A program made the translations under genes and the position numbers. From an uncultured Synechococcus sp. (GTDB lineage: Bacteria; Cyanobacteriota; Cyanobacteriia; PCC-6307; Cyanobiaceae): a stretch of DNA of 26,702 nucleotides. The notes beneath the pieces are model-generated. The model worked only from the letters and a program-made list of their open reading frames with translations, ran no database searches and was not told the DNA's origin. The stretch's first letter is position 1; every line of letters starts with the position of its first letter. Location: assembly GCA_913040905.1 (NCBI GenBank), contig CAJWIC010000001.1, forward strand, positions 1 to 26,702, read 5' to 3'. Of this stretch, positions 7,403-17,487 are shown in pieces.

Positions 7403-8425
7403 TCAGACCCCGTAAAAGTCCCGATACCAACGGGCAAATTGACCAACACCCACCTCAATCGGCGTTGAAGGCCTGAACCGCACCCAATCCTCAAGAGCCT
7501 TGGTTTCGGCGGCCGTGGCCACCACATCCCCGGGCTGCATCGGCTGGAAATCCTTGATGGCTTCACGGCCGAGGGCCTGCTCCATCACCTCGATGAACCG
7601 CAGCAGTTCCGTGGGCTGACTGTTGCCGATGTTGAACACCCGGTGCGGTGCCGCCGCCGTGGCCGGATCCGGCTGGAGAGGATCGAACTCGGGGTTGGCG
7701 GTGGCCGGCTTGTCGCAGCAGCGCAGCACCCCTTCAACAATGTCGTCGATGTAGGTGAAATCGCGCTGCATCCGGCCGTGGTTGAACACCTTGATCGGCT
7801 CGCCGGCCAGGATCGCCCGGGCGAACAGCATCGGAGCCATGTCCGGCCTGCCCCAGGGCCCATACACCGTGAAAAAGCGCAGACCCGTCGCGGGAAGTCC
7901 ATAGAGATGGCTGTAGGTGTGCGCCATCAGTTCATTGGCCTTCTTGCTGGCGGCGTAGAGGCTCACCGGGTGGTTCACCGGCTGCCGCTCATGGAACGGC
8001 AGATTGCGATTGCCGCCGTAGACCGAGCTGCTGGAGGCGTAGACCAGATTCTCGGTGCCGTGGTGACGGCATCCCTCAAGGATGTTGCCGAACCCCACCA
8101 GGTTGCTCTGGATGTAAGCCGCAGGGTTCTCCAGCGAGTACCGCACCCCCGCCTGGGCCGCCAGATTGACCACCACCTGGGGCCGTTCGGCCGCGAACAG
8201 GGCCATCAGGGAGTCGCTGTCCTCCAGCGCACAGGGGTGGAACTGCCAGGCATCCGCTGGAGCCAATGCTTCGATTTCACGCAGCCGGGCCTGCTTGAGG
8301 GTCGGGTCGTAATAGTCGTTCAGGCAGTCGATGCCGACCACCCGATCACCCCGCTGCAGCAGGCGCTGGGCCAGAGCGGCACCGATGAACCCGGCAGCGC
8401 CGGTGACGAAAACCGTTCGCGTCAT
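7403..8425 (-). CDS. NAD-dependent epimerase, probable UDP-glucuronate 4-epimerase
   Basis: From the ATG at 8425 the protein has 340 residues. It is an extended short-chain dehydrogenase with the NAD-binding TGAAGFIG at 8-15, active-site SSSSVYGG at 131-138, and the Tyr157/Lys161 pair (YAASK). The stretch CLNDYYDPTLKQARL is typical of the CapI/UDP-glucuronate 4-epimerase branch, which makes UDP-galacturonate. Its first codon overlaps the stop of the UDP-glucose dehydrogenase gene by 1 base (TGATG), and that enzyme makes its proposed substrate. A start at 8452 is open but would add nine Arg/Gly-rich residues before the fold. The exact epimerised sugar needs an assay. Confidence 0.85.
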   Translation of the reverse strand: MTRTVFVTGAAGFIGAALAQRLLQRGDRVVGIDCLNDYYDPTLKQARLREIEALAPADAWQFHPCALEDSDSLMALFAAERPQVVVNLAAQAGVRYSLENPAAYIQSNLVGFGNILEGCRHHGTENLVYASSSSVYGGNRNLPFHERQPVNHPVSLYAASKKANELMAHTYSHLYGLPATGLRFFTVYGPWGRPDMAPMLFARAILAGEPIKVFNHGRMQRDFTYIDDIVEGVLRCCDKPATANPEFDPLQPDPATAAAPHRVFNIGNSQPTELLRFIEVMEQALGREAIKDFQPMQPGDVVATAAETKALEDWVRFRPSTPIEVGVGQFARWYRDFYGV

Positions 8426-9828
8426 CAGCCTTCCCCGTCGCCCACGCGCCACAACGTCAAACCTGCCGCCCGAACCTGCTCAGGATCGGTGACAGCACGG
8501 GAATCAAACACCCAGGCCGGACGCCGCATCCGCCCCGCCAGCTCCTGCCAGTTCAGCTCCCGATACTGACGCCATTCCGTCAGGATCAGCACTGCATCAG
8601 CACCCACCACCGCCTCCTCAACGGACCCAGCCAGCGCCCAGCTGCCCGTGCCACTGAGGGCATCGGCCGCATCGGCCGCCTCCTGCTGCAGGTCCCGGGC
8701 CATCTGGGCCGGTTCCACCTTCGGGTCATGGATCGCCAGCTGCGCGCCCTCCTCCAGCAGATCCCGGCAGATGCGGATCGCCGGCGCCTCCCGCGTGTCA
8801 TTGGTGTCGGCCTTGAAGGCGAAACCGAGCACCGCCAAACGTTTACCGGTCACCGTGCCGAACAGGTTCTGCACCACCAGCTGCGCGATCCGGTGCTGCT
8901 GCCAGGTGTTGAGCGTCACCACGCTCTCCCAGTAATCCGCCACCTCCGGCAGGCCGAAATGGCGGCAGAGATACACCAGATTGAGGATGTCCTTCTGGAA
9001 GCAGCTGCCGCCGAACCCAGGGCCGGCATTGAGGAATTTCGGTCCGATCCGGCTGTCGGTTCCGATCGCCCTGGCCACCTCCCGCACATCAGCGCCGGTG
9101 GCCTCACACAGCGCCGCCACGGAGTTGATCGAACTGATCCGTTGCGCCAGAAAGGCGTTCGCCGTCAGCTTGGACAGCTCGCTGCTCCACAGGTTGGTGC
9201 GCAGGATCTTCCCGTCGTCCACCCAGTGGCCGTAGATGCCGGCGAGGGCCTCGATCGATGCCGCGTCATCGCCTCCAATCAGCACCCGATCCGGTGCCTC
9301 CAGATCAGCGATCGCCGTTCCCTCCGCCAGAAACTCCGGGTTGGACAGCACCGAGAAACTGCGCTGCCGATCATCGGCCTGGGCCGCCTCCAGGATCGTC
9401 TGGATCGCCGCCGCCGTGCGCACCGGCAGCGTGCTCTTCTCCACCACGATCGTGTGGCCCGTCGCCTCCTGGGCCACGGTGCGGGCGCAGGCCTCCACCC
9501 AGCGCAGATCACTGGCCTGGCCAGCCCCCAGTCCTTTGGTCTTGGTGGGGGTGTTCACCGAAATGAACACCATGTCCGCCTGAGCGATCTGCTCCTCCAC
9601 TGCCGTGGAGAAGTGGAGGTTGCGGCCCCGGGCTCGCCCCACCACCGCATCCAGACCGGGTTCATACACCGGCAGCCGGCTGAGATCGGCATCATTCCAG
9701 GCGTCGATCCGCGCCTGGTTGATGTCCACCACCGTCACCTGGATCTCAGGGCAGCGATCGGCGATCACCGCCATCGTCGGGCCGCCCACATAGCCCGCTC
9801 CGATGCAGCAGATCCGTTGAATCGTCAC
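8425..9828 (-). CDS. ugd: UDP-glucose 6-dehydrogenase, animal/plant-like type
   Basis: The 467-residue enzyme oxidises UDP-glucose to UDP-glucuronate with two NAD. GAGYVGG is at 10-16. The catalytic set falls at the same numbers as in the human enzyme: Lys220 ([16 protein letters not shown]), Cys276 and Asp280 ([10 protein letters not shown]). NTPTKTKG at 92-99 and SNPEFLAEG at 162-170 are also of the eukaryotic-type branch, which some bacteria carry. It overlaps the UDP-xylose synthase gene by 4 bases (ATGA) upstream and the epimerase gene by 1 base downstream, so it sits between the two enzymes that use its product. Confidence 0.95.
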   Translation of the reverse strand: MTIQRICCIGAGYVGGPTMAVIADRCPEIQVTVVDINQARIDAWNDADLSRLPVYEPGLDAVVGRARGRNLHFSTAVEEQIAQADMVFISVNTPTKTKGLGAGQASDLRWVEACARTVAQEATGHTIVVEKSTLPVRTAAAIQTILEAAQADDRQRSFSVLSNPEFLAEGTAIADLEAPDRVLIGGDDAASIEALAGIYGHWVDDGKILRTNLWSSELSKLTANAFLAQRISSINSVAALCEATGADVREVARAIGTDSRIGPKFLNAGPGFGGSCFQKDILNLVYLCRHFGLPEVADYWESVVTLNTWQQHRIAQLVVQNLFGTVTGKRLAVLGFAFKADTNDTREAPAIRICRDLLEEGAQLAIHDPKVEPAQMARDLQQEAADAADALSGTGSWALAGSVEEAVVGADAVLILTEWRQYRELNWQELAGRMRRPAWVFDSRAVTDPEQVRAAGLTLWRVGDGEG

Positions 9829-10775
9829 GCCTCGGAACTCTCACCAGTTGCGAGGACACTACGGAAACACTCAATCGTCGGGTCCAACCCCTGCTCCAGT
9901 GACACAGTCGGCTGCCACTGCAGCTGGTCTCTCGCCAGGTCGATCCGGGGCTGACGTTGCTGGGGGTCATCCTGCGGCAAGGGTTTTTCAATCAACGCCA
10001 GCTGGGGATTCACGCGCTCGCGCACCAGCTCCGCCAGTTGGCGAATGGTGAATTCATCGGGGTTGCCGAGGTTGATCGGGCCGGTGTGGTCACCGTTCAT
10101 CAGGCGGATCAGACCCTCGATCAGATCACTCACGTAACAGAACGAGCGGGTCTGGGATCCATCGCCGTAGAGGGTCAAAGGCTCGCCCCGCAGGGCCTGG
10201 ACGATGAAGTTGCTCACCACCCGACCGTCATCGATCAGCATGCGCGGGCCGTAGGTGTTGAAGATCCGCGCCACCCGCACCTCCACACCATTCATGCGCT
10301 GGTAGTCAAAGCAAAGGGTCTCGGCGATGCGCTTGCCCTCGTCGTAGCAGCTGCGGATGCCGATTGGATTCACACAGCCGCGATAGCTCTCCGGCTGAGG
10401 GTGCACCTCCGGATCGCCGTAGACCTCGCTGGTACTCGCCAGCAGCAGCCGCGCCCCAACCCGGCGCGCCAGGCCCAGCATGTTGTAGGTCCCCAGGAAA
10501 CTGGTCTTGGCGGTCTTGACCGGATTGAACTGGTAATGGATCGGCGATGCCGGACAGGCCAGGTGCCAGATCCGATCCACCTCCAGCTTGATCGGCTCCG
10601 TGACGTCATGCCGGATCAGCTCGAAGCGGGGGTGGCCGATCCAACGGGCGATGTTGGCCTTGCGTCCGGTGAAGTAGTTGTCCAGACAGATCACCTCGTC
10701 GCCGGCCTCCATCAGCCGATCGATCAGATGGGAGCCCAGAAAGCCGGCCCCGCCGGTGACGAGATGGATCCGCAT
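9825..10775 (-). CDS. UDP-glucuronate decarboxylase (UDP-xylose synthase)
   Basis: From the ATG at 10775 the protein has 316 residues. GGAGFLGSH at 8-16 binds NAD. The region [14 protein letters not shown] at about 32-45 and the block [15 protein letters not shown] are the hallmarks of UXS enzymes. The active-site Tyr144/Lys148 lies in CYDEGKR. It converts UDP-glucuronate to UDP-xylose, a one-way step that competes with the 4-epimerase encoded two genes on. The start is 1 base after the hisS stop; a start at 10826 would lie inside hisS and add a 17-residue Arg-rich leader, which I reject. No membrane segment is seen, so it is soluble, unlike animal UXS. Confidence 0.93.
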   Translation of the reverse strand: MRIHLVTGGAGFLGSHLIDRLMEAGDEVICLDNYFTGRKANIARWIGHPRFELIRHDVTEPIKLEVDRIWHLACPASPIHYQFNPVKTAKTSFLGTYNMLGLARRVGARLLLASTSEVYGDPEVHPQPESYRGCVNPIGIRSCYDEGKRIAETLCFDYQRMNGVEVRVARIFNTYGPRMLIDDGRVVSNFIVQALRGEPLTLYGDGSQTRSFCYVSDLIEGLIRLMNGDHTGPINLGNPDEFTIRQLAELVRERVNPQLALIEKPLPQDDPQQRQPRIDLARDQLQWQPTVSLEQGLDPTIECFRSVLATGESSEA

Positions 10776-10776
10776 C

Positions 10777-12069
10777 TCAGGGAGTGCGCAGCGTCTCCAC
10801 CATCGCGGCGATCGCCGAGAGCGCAACGGTGGACTCCTCCCCCTGCTGCTGCAGCGGCTTCAACCGCACCTCGCCGCGGTCCGCCTCCTCATCCCCCAGC
10901 ACCAGCCCCCAGCGGGCACCACTGCGATCCGCCCGCTTGAACTGTTTGCCGAAGGCCGAACCGGACCCGTCCAGTTCCACGCTGAGTCCCTGGGCCCGCA
11001 GCTCTCTGGCCAGAGCAAGCGCTGCGGCTTCCGCCCGATCACCCCGGTTGACCACATAGGCATCGGGAAGCGGCGAGCTCACCAAACGGGCCGCAGGACC
11101 ATTTGGGTCAGCCTTGGCCGCTGCCTCCAGCACCAGCATCAGCCGTTCCATGCCAAGGGCCCAGCCGACGGCGGGCGTCGCCGGTCCCCCCAGCTGAGCG
11201 ATCAGACCGTCGTAACGGCCACCGCCACAGACGGTGGCCTGGGCTCCGAGCTGGTCACTGGTGATCTCAAAGGCGGTGTGGCCGTAGTAATCCAGACCGC
11301 GCACCAGACGTGGATTCAACCGGAAGGGGATAGCCAAAGCCGTCAGCCCCCGCTGCACCGCCTCAAACCGCTGCCGACTTTCCGGACTGAGGGCATCCGC
11401 CAGGGTGGGCGCCTGCTCCAGGAGGGCCTGGGTGGTCTTGTTCTTGGAATCGAGGATGCGCAGTGGATTGGTGCTGAGCCGGGCTCGGGAGTCCTCATCC
11501 AACTGGTCCTGCCGCTGCTCCAGCCAGCCCACCAGAGCCGCCCGGTAGGCCTGACGGTCCTCCGGCGTGCCAAGACTGTTGATCTCCAGTTCCAGACCAC
11601 CCACCCCCAGCCCTGCCAGCAGGTCCCAGGCCAGGGCAATCACCTCCACATCGCTGCGGGCGCTCTGCGCCCCCAGCCACTCCACACCGATCTGATGGAA
11701 CTGGCGCTGACGCCCGGCCTGGGGCCGTTCGTAGCGAAACATCGGGCCGGCATACCAGAGCTTCTGAGCCCCCTGGCTGAGCAGACCGTGCTGCACCGCT
11801 GCCCGCACCACCGAGGCCGTGCCCTCCGGCCGCAGGGTGCAGGCCCGATCGCCCCGATCACTGAAGCTGTACATCTCCTTGCCAACTACATCGGTGCCCT
11901 CACCGATGCCGCGGCAGAAGAGATCGGTGCTCTCCAGCAGCGGCGTGCGGATCTCTCCGAAACCGGAGCGGCGGAAATGATCCCTCGCCACCGCTTCCAC
12001 CGCCTGCCAGCGCTGCAGGACCTCCGGCAGCAGGTCGACCATGCCCCTGAGGCTCTGCAGCTGACTCAC
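10777..12069 (-). CDS. hisS: Histidyl-tRNA synthetase
   Basis: The 430-residue class II synthetase has motif 2 as [19 protein letters not shown], the histidine-binding motif [14 protein letters not shown], and motif 3 near [17 protein letters not shown]-terminal anticodon-binding domain (from about residue 338, starting [13 protein letters not shown]) is present, so it is HisRS and not the HisZ regulatory paralogue. The start codon is GTG at 12067-12069, giving [16 protein letters not shown], the normal N terminus. It lies 50 bases after the glycosyltransferase stop and one base before uxs, so an essential gene leads the nucleotide-sugar genes. Confidence 0.96.
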   Translation of the reverse strand: MSQLQSLRGMVDLLPEVLQRWQAVEAVARDHFRRSGFGEIRTPLLESTDLFCRGIGEGTDVVGKEMYSFSDRGDRACTLRPEGTASVVRAAVQHGLLSQGAQKLWYAGPMFRYERPQAGRQRQFHQIGVEWLGAQSARSDVEVIALAWDLLAGLGVGGLELEINSLGTPEDRQAYRAALVGWLEQRQDQLDEDSRARLSTNPLRILDSKNKTTQALLEQAPTLADALSPESRQRFEAVQRGLTALAIPFRLNPRLVRGLDYYGHTAFEITSDQLGAQATVCGGGRYDGLIAQLGGPATPAVGWALGMERLMLVLEAAAKADPNGPAARLVSSPLPDAYVVNRGDRAEAAALALARELRAQGLSVELDGSGSAFGKQFKRADRSGARWGLVLGDEEADRGEVRLKPLQQQGEESTVALSAIAAMVETLRTP

Positions 12070-12119
12070 GACACCGGGTACTGGTTCAGCGGCTCAGTCT
12101 GCCCTTTGATGCCCACGAC

Positions 12120-13370
12120 TCAAGTGTTGATGCTGCCGCTGGCCACCAGATCCATCAGCGCCAACTGGCGCTGAACACAGATGTCGAGATCAAAATTGCG
12201 TTCCACCGTTCGCCTTGCTTCAACAGCAAAGGAGGCCGCCCGTTCGCGATCCCGCAACAACTCAGAAACCGCTGACGCCAGATCTGCCGAAGAGAAAAAA
12301 TCAACAAGAAGGCCATTTTTGCCGTGGCGGATCACCTCCCTCACCGGCGCCGTATCGGAGCCCACAACTGCACAACCGCAGGCCATCGCCTCCAGCAGGC
12401 TCCAACTCATCACAAACGGATAGGTGAGGTAGACGTGACAAGCACTCAGCTGCAGCAGCGGCAGAAACAGCTGATACGGCAAGACACCGGTGAAGTGAAC
12501 TCGGCTTGGGTCGTACTGACCATCGATCTCCGCCAGGAATCGGTCCTTCCATTCACCATCAGGACAGGCAGCGCCGTAGCTGACACCTTTGGTTTCCCCA
12601 ACGATCACGATACGTGCGTCCGGTGACTGGCGCTGAAGGTCAGGAATGGCCCGCAGGAAGGTATGGCACCCCCTGTAGGGCTCAAGGCGGCGATTGACGA
12701 AGGTGACAATCGGTTCCCCCTTCGTCAGCACGGTTCCATCGGGCAGGGTGAGCGGATTGGGATTGGTCGCCGGCACGGCTCGGCGGGTATCGACACCGTC
12801 GTGAATCACGCTGATGCGGCGCTGCCAATGCTCGGGGAAACTGCTGGCCTGGAAGTGCGTTGGCGACACATTCCAATCGGCCTGCTCCAGTGTCAGGTGC
12901 AGATAGGCATTTTTCATGTTGAGGCGAGCCTGCTCACGCCACGTCCATTCCCGGTCAAATTCCGGATCAAAATTGGAATCAAACCCGTGGGCGTTGTAGA
13001 AGAATTCCTCGTAACAAAGCAGCGGTGAATCCGGCCAGATCGCTTTAAGGAAGAGGGCCTCGCCCCAACCTGGATGAGCACAGATCAAATCCGGAGTGAA
13101 TCCCTTTGCCTTGAGCTGCTCCGCAGCCCGCGCACAGCCTTCAGCACGGATGATCTTCGTTTCGGTTTCCGTGACAAAGGGATGAATCCCCTGTGTATTT
13201 CCCCGCTCCAGTGGGTAGCGGAAGTAATTCAATGATTCCGGCAGTGGGCGGTTGACATCGGGCTCATTGATACCCAAGGCCACAAGTTGATGGCTTCCAG
13301 CCCGTGCCAGACGCTGAACGATATGGACGTATTGACCCGGGAAGTTCTGATGGACGAACAGAATCCGCAT
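12120..13370 (-). CDS. Glycosyltransferase, GT4-like
   Basis: The 416-residue protein begins MRILFVHQNFPGQYVHI and ends its catalytic half with the GT4 motif LLEAMACGCAVVGSDTAPVREVI. In this motif Glu327 and the following acidic residue Glu345 are placed for nucleotide-sugar binding. It is a GT-B fold retaining glycosyltransferase without membrane segments; donor and acceptor sugars cannot be read from the sequence. It follows the HlyD-type gene by only 5 bases, so it is probably in the exporter operon. It could build surface polysaccharide or modify the exported protein. Confidence 0.85.
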   Translation of the reverse strand: MRILFVHQNFPGQYVHIVQRLARAGSHQLVALGINEPDVNRPLPESLNYFRYPLERGNTQGIHPFVTETETKIIRAEGCARAAEQLKAKGFTPDLICAHPGWGEALFLKAIWPDSPLLCYEEFFYNAHGFDSNFDPEFDREWTWREQARLNMKNAYLHLTLEQADWNVSPTHFQASSFPEHWQRRISVIHDGVDTRRAVPATNPNPLTLPDGTVLTKGEPIVTFVNRRLEPYRGCHTFLRAIPDLQRQSPDARIVIVGETKGVSYGAACPDGEWKDRFLAEIDGQYDPSRVHFTGVLPYQLFLPLLQLSACHVYLTYPFVMSWSLLEAMACGCAVVGSDTAPVREVIRHGKNGLLVDFFSSADLASAVSELLRDRERAASFAVEARRTVERNFDLDICVQRQLALMDLVASGSINT

Positions 13371-13375
13371 CTGGC

Positions 13376-14566
13376 TCAGAGGCGCTGCAGCGATTCAGCT
13401 TTGTCCTGGAACTCACCCAGCAGCAATTGCAGATAGGACACCTTGCGCAATTTGATATTGGCCGTAAGGCTCATGCCCACTTGCAATGGCAATGCCGTAC
13501 CGCTTTTAAGAGCCAACGTCTGCTGGTCAAGTTTCACCGTCACCGGGAAACTCAGTTCCTGACGTTGCTCCTGAGGATCCGGCGGCAGAGCATCGGAACC
13601 AATACGCGTCACCTTCCCTTCCAAGACGCCAAAATCCGTTGAGGGATAGGAATCAATGCTGATATCAGCTTTCATACAACTCTCCAGATTCTGCGGGCAA
13701 CCAGCTGGCACCGTCACGAACCCGATCTTGTTGCTTGGAACTTCAACCTTCGCTTCCAGAGATCCATAGGGAACGACCTTCATCACCGTCTGAGTGGACT
13801 GAGCTGTGAATCCCGTGGCTGTGGGCTTCAGATCAAAGACCACACCATCCACCGGTGACTTCAGCTGCTGATAGCGCAACGTCACCCGAGCCTGAGCAAG
13901 TCGGCCATTGAGATCAGCCAATTCAGAGTTGAGCTGAGCGACCTGCTGCTCCAGCTGAGCCGTCTGCCTCAAGCGGTCAGCCTTCGTCTGCATCAGACGA
14001 CCACGGGTCTCCTCCACAGCGTTCTGCTGGCTGAGGTATTGCAACTCAGATGTGGCCCCAGCCTCTTCCAACTGCTCAAATCGCTCCAGGATTTCGGATT
14101 GCAGCTCGAGGTTGTTCTCCAACATCTGCACCTCCTCATTATTGACCTGGAGGTAACGCTGCTTCTCCTGATCCTTGAGACGGAGCTGCTCCTGCTTGAG
14201 CTTGATGGTTGTCTCGAGGCTGAGACGCTGTTCTTCGGTGGCTTCGGTGTCCAACTTCATCAACACCTGCCCAGCCTTCACGGAATCGCCCTCCTTAACG
14301 AGGATTTCGTCAGCAACACCACCCACGGGCATCTGGATGTCCTGCACGGAACCCACCGGTTCCAGCTGGCCGGGGGCCACAACAATCTCTTCTGTACGGG
14401 CCAGAGCCAGCCAGGCCACGCCGAACACCGTGGTACCGATCAAGGTCCAGGTGACGGTCTTCATCCAGAAACGACCCTGCTGCAGCACCGATTCGTCGTA
14501 GGTGACGAGGGCTGAAGACTCCTGATTGGGGGCCGGCGTCTTGCGCTTGAACGGATTGAGCTTCAT
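13376..14566 (-). CDS. HlyD-family type I secretion adaptor (membrane fusion protein)
   Basis: The 396-residue protein has a short cytoplasmic N terminus, one membrane helix at about 36-56, and a split lipoyl/barrel-sandwich domain (PVGGVADEILVKEGDSV at 80-96 and LKSPVDGVVFDLK at 235-247). A long Glu/Gln/Leu-rich coiled coil lies between (about 107-230). HlyD proteins link an inner-membrane ABC exporter to an outer-membrane channel (TolC type). It starts 2 bases after the ABC exporter stop, so the two are surely one system. No TolC-type gene is in the window. Confidence 0.93.
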   Translation of the reverse strand: MKLNPFKRKTPAPNQESSALVTYDESVLQQGRFWMKTVTWTLIGTTVFGVAWLALARTEEIVVAPGQLEPVGSVQDIQMPVGGVADEILVKEGDSVKAGQVLMKLDTEATEEQRLSLETTIKLKQEQLRLKDQEKQRYLQVNNEEVQMLENNLELQSEILERFEQLEEAGATSELQYLSQQNAVEETRGRLMQTKADRLRQTAQLEQQVAQLNSELADLNGRLAQARVTLRYQQLKSPVDGVVFDLKPTATGFTAQSTQTVMKVVPYGSLEAKVEVPSNKIGFVTVPAGCPQNLESCMKADISIDSYPSTDFGVLEGKVTRIGSDALPPDPQEQRQELSFPVTVKLDQQTLALKSGTALPLQVGMSLTANIKLRKVSYLQLLLGEFQDKAESLQRL

Positions 14567-14568
14567 GG

Positions 14569-17487
14569 TCAGGTGCTCTCCTGCTGGCGGTAAAGGGCGT
14601 AGTAGCGACCCCGATGGTTCATCAGCTCCTGATGGGTACCGACCTCAACCACGGCCCCCTGGTGCAGCATCACAATCACATCGGCCTGGCGGATCGTGGA
14701 CAGGCGGTGGGTGATGAAGAACACCGTCTGGTCGTCCAGATTCTCGAGCAGGTTGTCGCAGACCTTGCGTTCGGTTTCGTAATCAAGGGCGCTGGTGGCT
14801 TCGTCCATCACCAGCAACTTGGGGTTGCTCAGCAGGGTGCGCGCAATCGCCACCCGCTGCCGCTGACCGCCGCTGAGGGCAGCCCCCCGTTCACCCACCG
14901 GTGTGCTGTAGCCGCTGGGCAGATCCATGATGAAGTCATGGGCATTGGCCAGGCGGGCCGCCCTCACAATCTCCTCGCTGGATGCTTCGGGATTCGTCAG
15001 CGCGATGTTCTCGCTGACGGTGCCGCTGAACAGAAGCGGATCCTGGGGCACGATGCCGATCTGACGACGAAGCGAGTACAGCTCCACCTTGGCGATGTCG
15101 TAGCCGTCGATCAGGATCCGTCCCTCACCGGGCTCGTAAAGCCTCGGCAACAGCTTCATCAGGGTGCTCTTGCCGCTACCGCTCTGGCCGACGATGCCAA
15201 CGAAGGTGCCGGCCTTGATCTCCAGGTTGATGTCCTTCAACACCTCCGGTTGTCCGGGGCGGAAACGGAAGGAAAGATCCTCGAACCGCACCTCCCCCTG
15301 CAACGGCGGCAGCATCACCTTGGATTTGTCCACCTCATCGGACTCTTCAGGGGTGTCGATCACATCCGCCAGCCGCTCGAAACTCACCCGCAGTTCCTGG
15401 ATGTTCTGCCAGATCGTCGACAACCGCAGCAGCGGCTGGGTGACATAGCCGGAAATGATCCGGAAGGCGATCAACTGGCCGAGGGTCAGGTCACCGTTCA
15501 ACACCATCGAGGCACCGATCCACAGCACCATCAGCTGCGAAATCTTCTGCAGCACCTGGCTGGTCTGATTCAGGGCCGTGCCGGTGATCGTCTTCTCGAA
15601 CGTGCGGGCGATGTACTGGGAATAGAACTCCTGCCAGCGCCAGCGACTGACCATCTCCACGTTCTGGGCCTTCACCGTCTGAATGCCGGTGAGCACCTCA
15701 ACGAGATGGCTTTGCGTCTTGGCGTTTTCCTCTGCGGCCGCACGGAACTGGCGGCGGAACAGCGGAGCCCCGAGCACGGTGAGACCGATCTGAATCGGCA
15801 GCACCGACAGGGCGATCAAGGTGAGCAGCCAGCTGTAGATCACCATCACCAGGATGTAGATCACCGAGAAGGCGGCATCCAGGATCGTGGTGAGGGCCTG
15901 ACCCGTGAGGAAATTGCGGATCTTCTCAAGCTCAGCCACCCGCGTACCGAGTTCGCCCACCGGGCGGCGGTCGAAGTAACCCAGGGGAAGGCGCAGCAGG
16001 TGGTCGATCACCTCTGCTCCGAGGCGCTGATCGATCCGGTTGGTGGTTTCAGCAAACAGGAATGTCTTGAGGCTGCCCAACACCCCCTCCAGGATCGTCA
16101 CCACCACCAGCGCGATGCCCAGCACCTGGAGCGTGTCCAGGCTGCGCTGACTGATCACCTTGTCGATGATCACCTGAATCAGCAGGGGGTTGGCCAGGGT
16201 GAACAACTGCACCACGAAACTGGCTGCCAGCACCTGGATCAGCACACCCCGATAGCGCTTGAGCGCAGGCCAGAACCAACCGGGACCGAACTTCTGATCC
16301 GGTGTGGCATTGGAGCGCTCCATCAGAAGCAGCTCAATGCCCTCAGGGAAACAGTCCGCCAGATCAGAGGGCCCAAGGGTGACCATGCCGTGCTTTGGCG
16401 AGGCCAGCTTCAGGCCCTGTTCATTGCTGGCCACCACCAGGGCAAAGCCGCCCTGCCAGGGAATCATCGATGGCACCTGCAGACGCGTGCCCGCCTCGGC
16501 AGGCACCTTGGCCGCCATCACGTGCAAGCCAAGACTGGCCGCCAACTGGCCGCACAACTGAAGGTTGGGGGTGAGGCCCCGGCGCAGGTTGTCCTGCAGG
16601 ACCTTCTCAATCGAGTCGCGCCGGAACGGCAGCTTCATCAACTGGGCCAGCATCTGGAAGCAGGCCAGCGTTTCCTGGATCGGGCCCTCAGCACGAATCA
16701 GCCTGAGGCTGTCCACCACATTGCGCTCAGGGCTGTAACGACTCACCGGCGGCAGCAGCTCCGCCTCTTCAACAGCATTCACGGGCACCAGATCACCGCC
16801 GGGCGCCGGTGCATCGCTGACCTCGGAAGAACCGGGGAACAACACCAGGCGAGGACAGAACCGATCTGCAACCGGCAGGTCAGACGCCGCATGGATAGCC
16901 TGTCCAAGGCTGGCATCACCCCAGCTGCTGGTGAGGTAGATCAGGCCGCCCGTCGCCAACGCAGCATCAATCGACTCGGCATCCGGCCGACACCGCTTGG
17001 CATTCTTCAGCGCCTGTTCGAGCTGCTCAAGGGCGGAGCTTTCGGTCTCTGCCGTTCCCTCTTCAAGAACTTCCAGCAGCGCCAGCAGTTCCTGCGGCCA
17101 GAGCTGCTTGTCACACCAGAGGCGGAACGACTCCTCCTCGCCGTAGAGCTGGGTCCACTGCTCATCGGAAATCGCGCAGGCGATCACTTCGTCCGAAGCG
17201 ATCACGTTTTCGCAGGGGTTCCCGCAGAGCAGGCTGGCGGCACCGATCACGCTGCCGGGGCCGAACTTACCGACGGTGGTGAGACGGCCGTTGTGACGAC
17301 CCACCAGACGTGCCTGCCCCTTCAGGAGCACCAGAATCCTGGCGGGTATGTCATCCGCTTCGCTCAGCTGCTGACCCAGCTCGAACCGCAGCAATTTGGT
17401 GGATTCCTGCAACCGTGACAGAGCGTCATCGGACAGGCCCTGGAACGCAGGATGCTTGAGAAGTGGGAAGGGAGGGGACTGGGTCAT
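14569..17487 (-). CDS. Type I secretion ABC exporter with cNMP-fold and C39-like domains
   Basis: The 972-residue protein has, in order, a cyclic-nucleotide-binding fold (about 13-110), an Asp/Glu-rich linker, a C39 peptidase-like domain (about 265-392), an ABC membrane domain (about 414-705) and an ATPase domain (about 732-968). The ATPase is intact: Walker A GQSGSGKST at 767-775, LSGGQ at 871-875, Walker B LLVMDE at 891-896 and His927. The first two domains look inactive: the cNMP fold has Ala83 and Cys92 in place of the usual Glu and Arg. The C39-like domain keeps Gln271 and Cys276 but lacks the His and Asp. This resembles HlyB-type exporters of unprocessed proteins. The start overlaps the parvulin-like gene stop by one base. 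Confidence 0.92.
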   Translation of the reverse strand: MTQSPPFPLLKHPAFQGLSDDALSRLQESTKLLRFELGQQLSEADDIPARILVLLKGQARLVGRHNGRLTTVGKFGPGSVIGAASLLCGNPCENVIASDEVIACAISDEQWTQLYGEEESFRLWCDKQLWPQELLALLEVLEEGTAETESSALEQLEQALKNAKRCRPDAESIDAALATGGLIYLTSSWGDASLGQAIHAASDLPVADRFCPRLVLFPGSSEVSDAPAPGGDLVPVNAVEEAELLPPVSRYSPERNVVDSLRLIRAEGPIQETLACFQMLAQLMKLPFRRDSIEKVLQDNLRRGLTPNLQLCGQLAASLGLHVMAAKVPAEAGTRLQVPSMIPWQGGFALVVASNEQGLKLASPKHGMVTLGPSDLADCFPEGIELLLMERSNATPDQKFGPGWFWPALKRYRGVLIQVLAASFVVQLFTLANPLLIQVIIDKVISQRSLDTLQVLGIALVVVTILEGVLGSLKTFLFAETTNRIDQRLGAEVIDHLLRLPLGYFDRRPVGELGTRVAELEKIRNFLTGQALTTILDAAFSVIYILVMVIYSWLLTLIALSVLPIQIGLTVLGAPLFRRQFRAAAEENAKTQSHLVEVLTGIQTVKAQNVEMVSRWRWQEFYSQYIARTFEKTITGTALNQTSQVLQKISQLMVLWIGASMVLNGDLTLGQLIAFRIISGYVTQPLLRLSTIWQNIQELRVSFERLADVIDTPEESDEVDKSKVMLPPLQGEVRFEDLSFRFRPGQPEVLKDINLEIKAGTFVGIVGQSGSGKSTLMKLLPRLYEPGEGRILIDGYDIAKVELYSLRRQIGIVPQDPLLFSGTVSENIALTNPEASSEEIVRAARLANAHDFIMDLPSGYSTPVGERGAALSGGQRQRVAIARTLLSNPKLLVMDEATSALDYETERKVCDNLLENLDDQTVFFITHRLSTIRQADVIVMLHQGAVVEVGTHQELMNHRGRYYALYRQQEST

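Noticed and set aside
10777..12069. HisZ (regulatory paralogue) instead of HisRS.
   Set aside because: The active-site motif [12 protein letters not shown] and the C-terminal anticodon-binding domain are both present.
10678..12174. A long plus-strand open frame opposite hisS.
   Set aside because: hisS has all class II motifs; the opposite frame has no domain and spans gene boundaries.
14614..17418. A 934-codon open frame on the plus strand, opposite the ABC exporter.
   Set aside because: The exporter frame on the minus strand has intact motifs throughout. The plus-strand translation is rich in His, Gln and Arg, with no recognisable domain, as expected for an antisense frame in GC-rich DNA.
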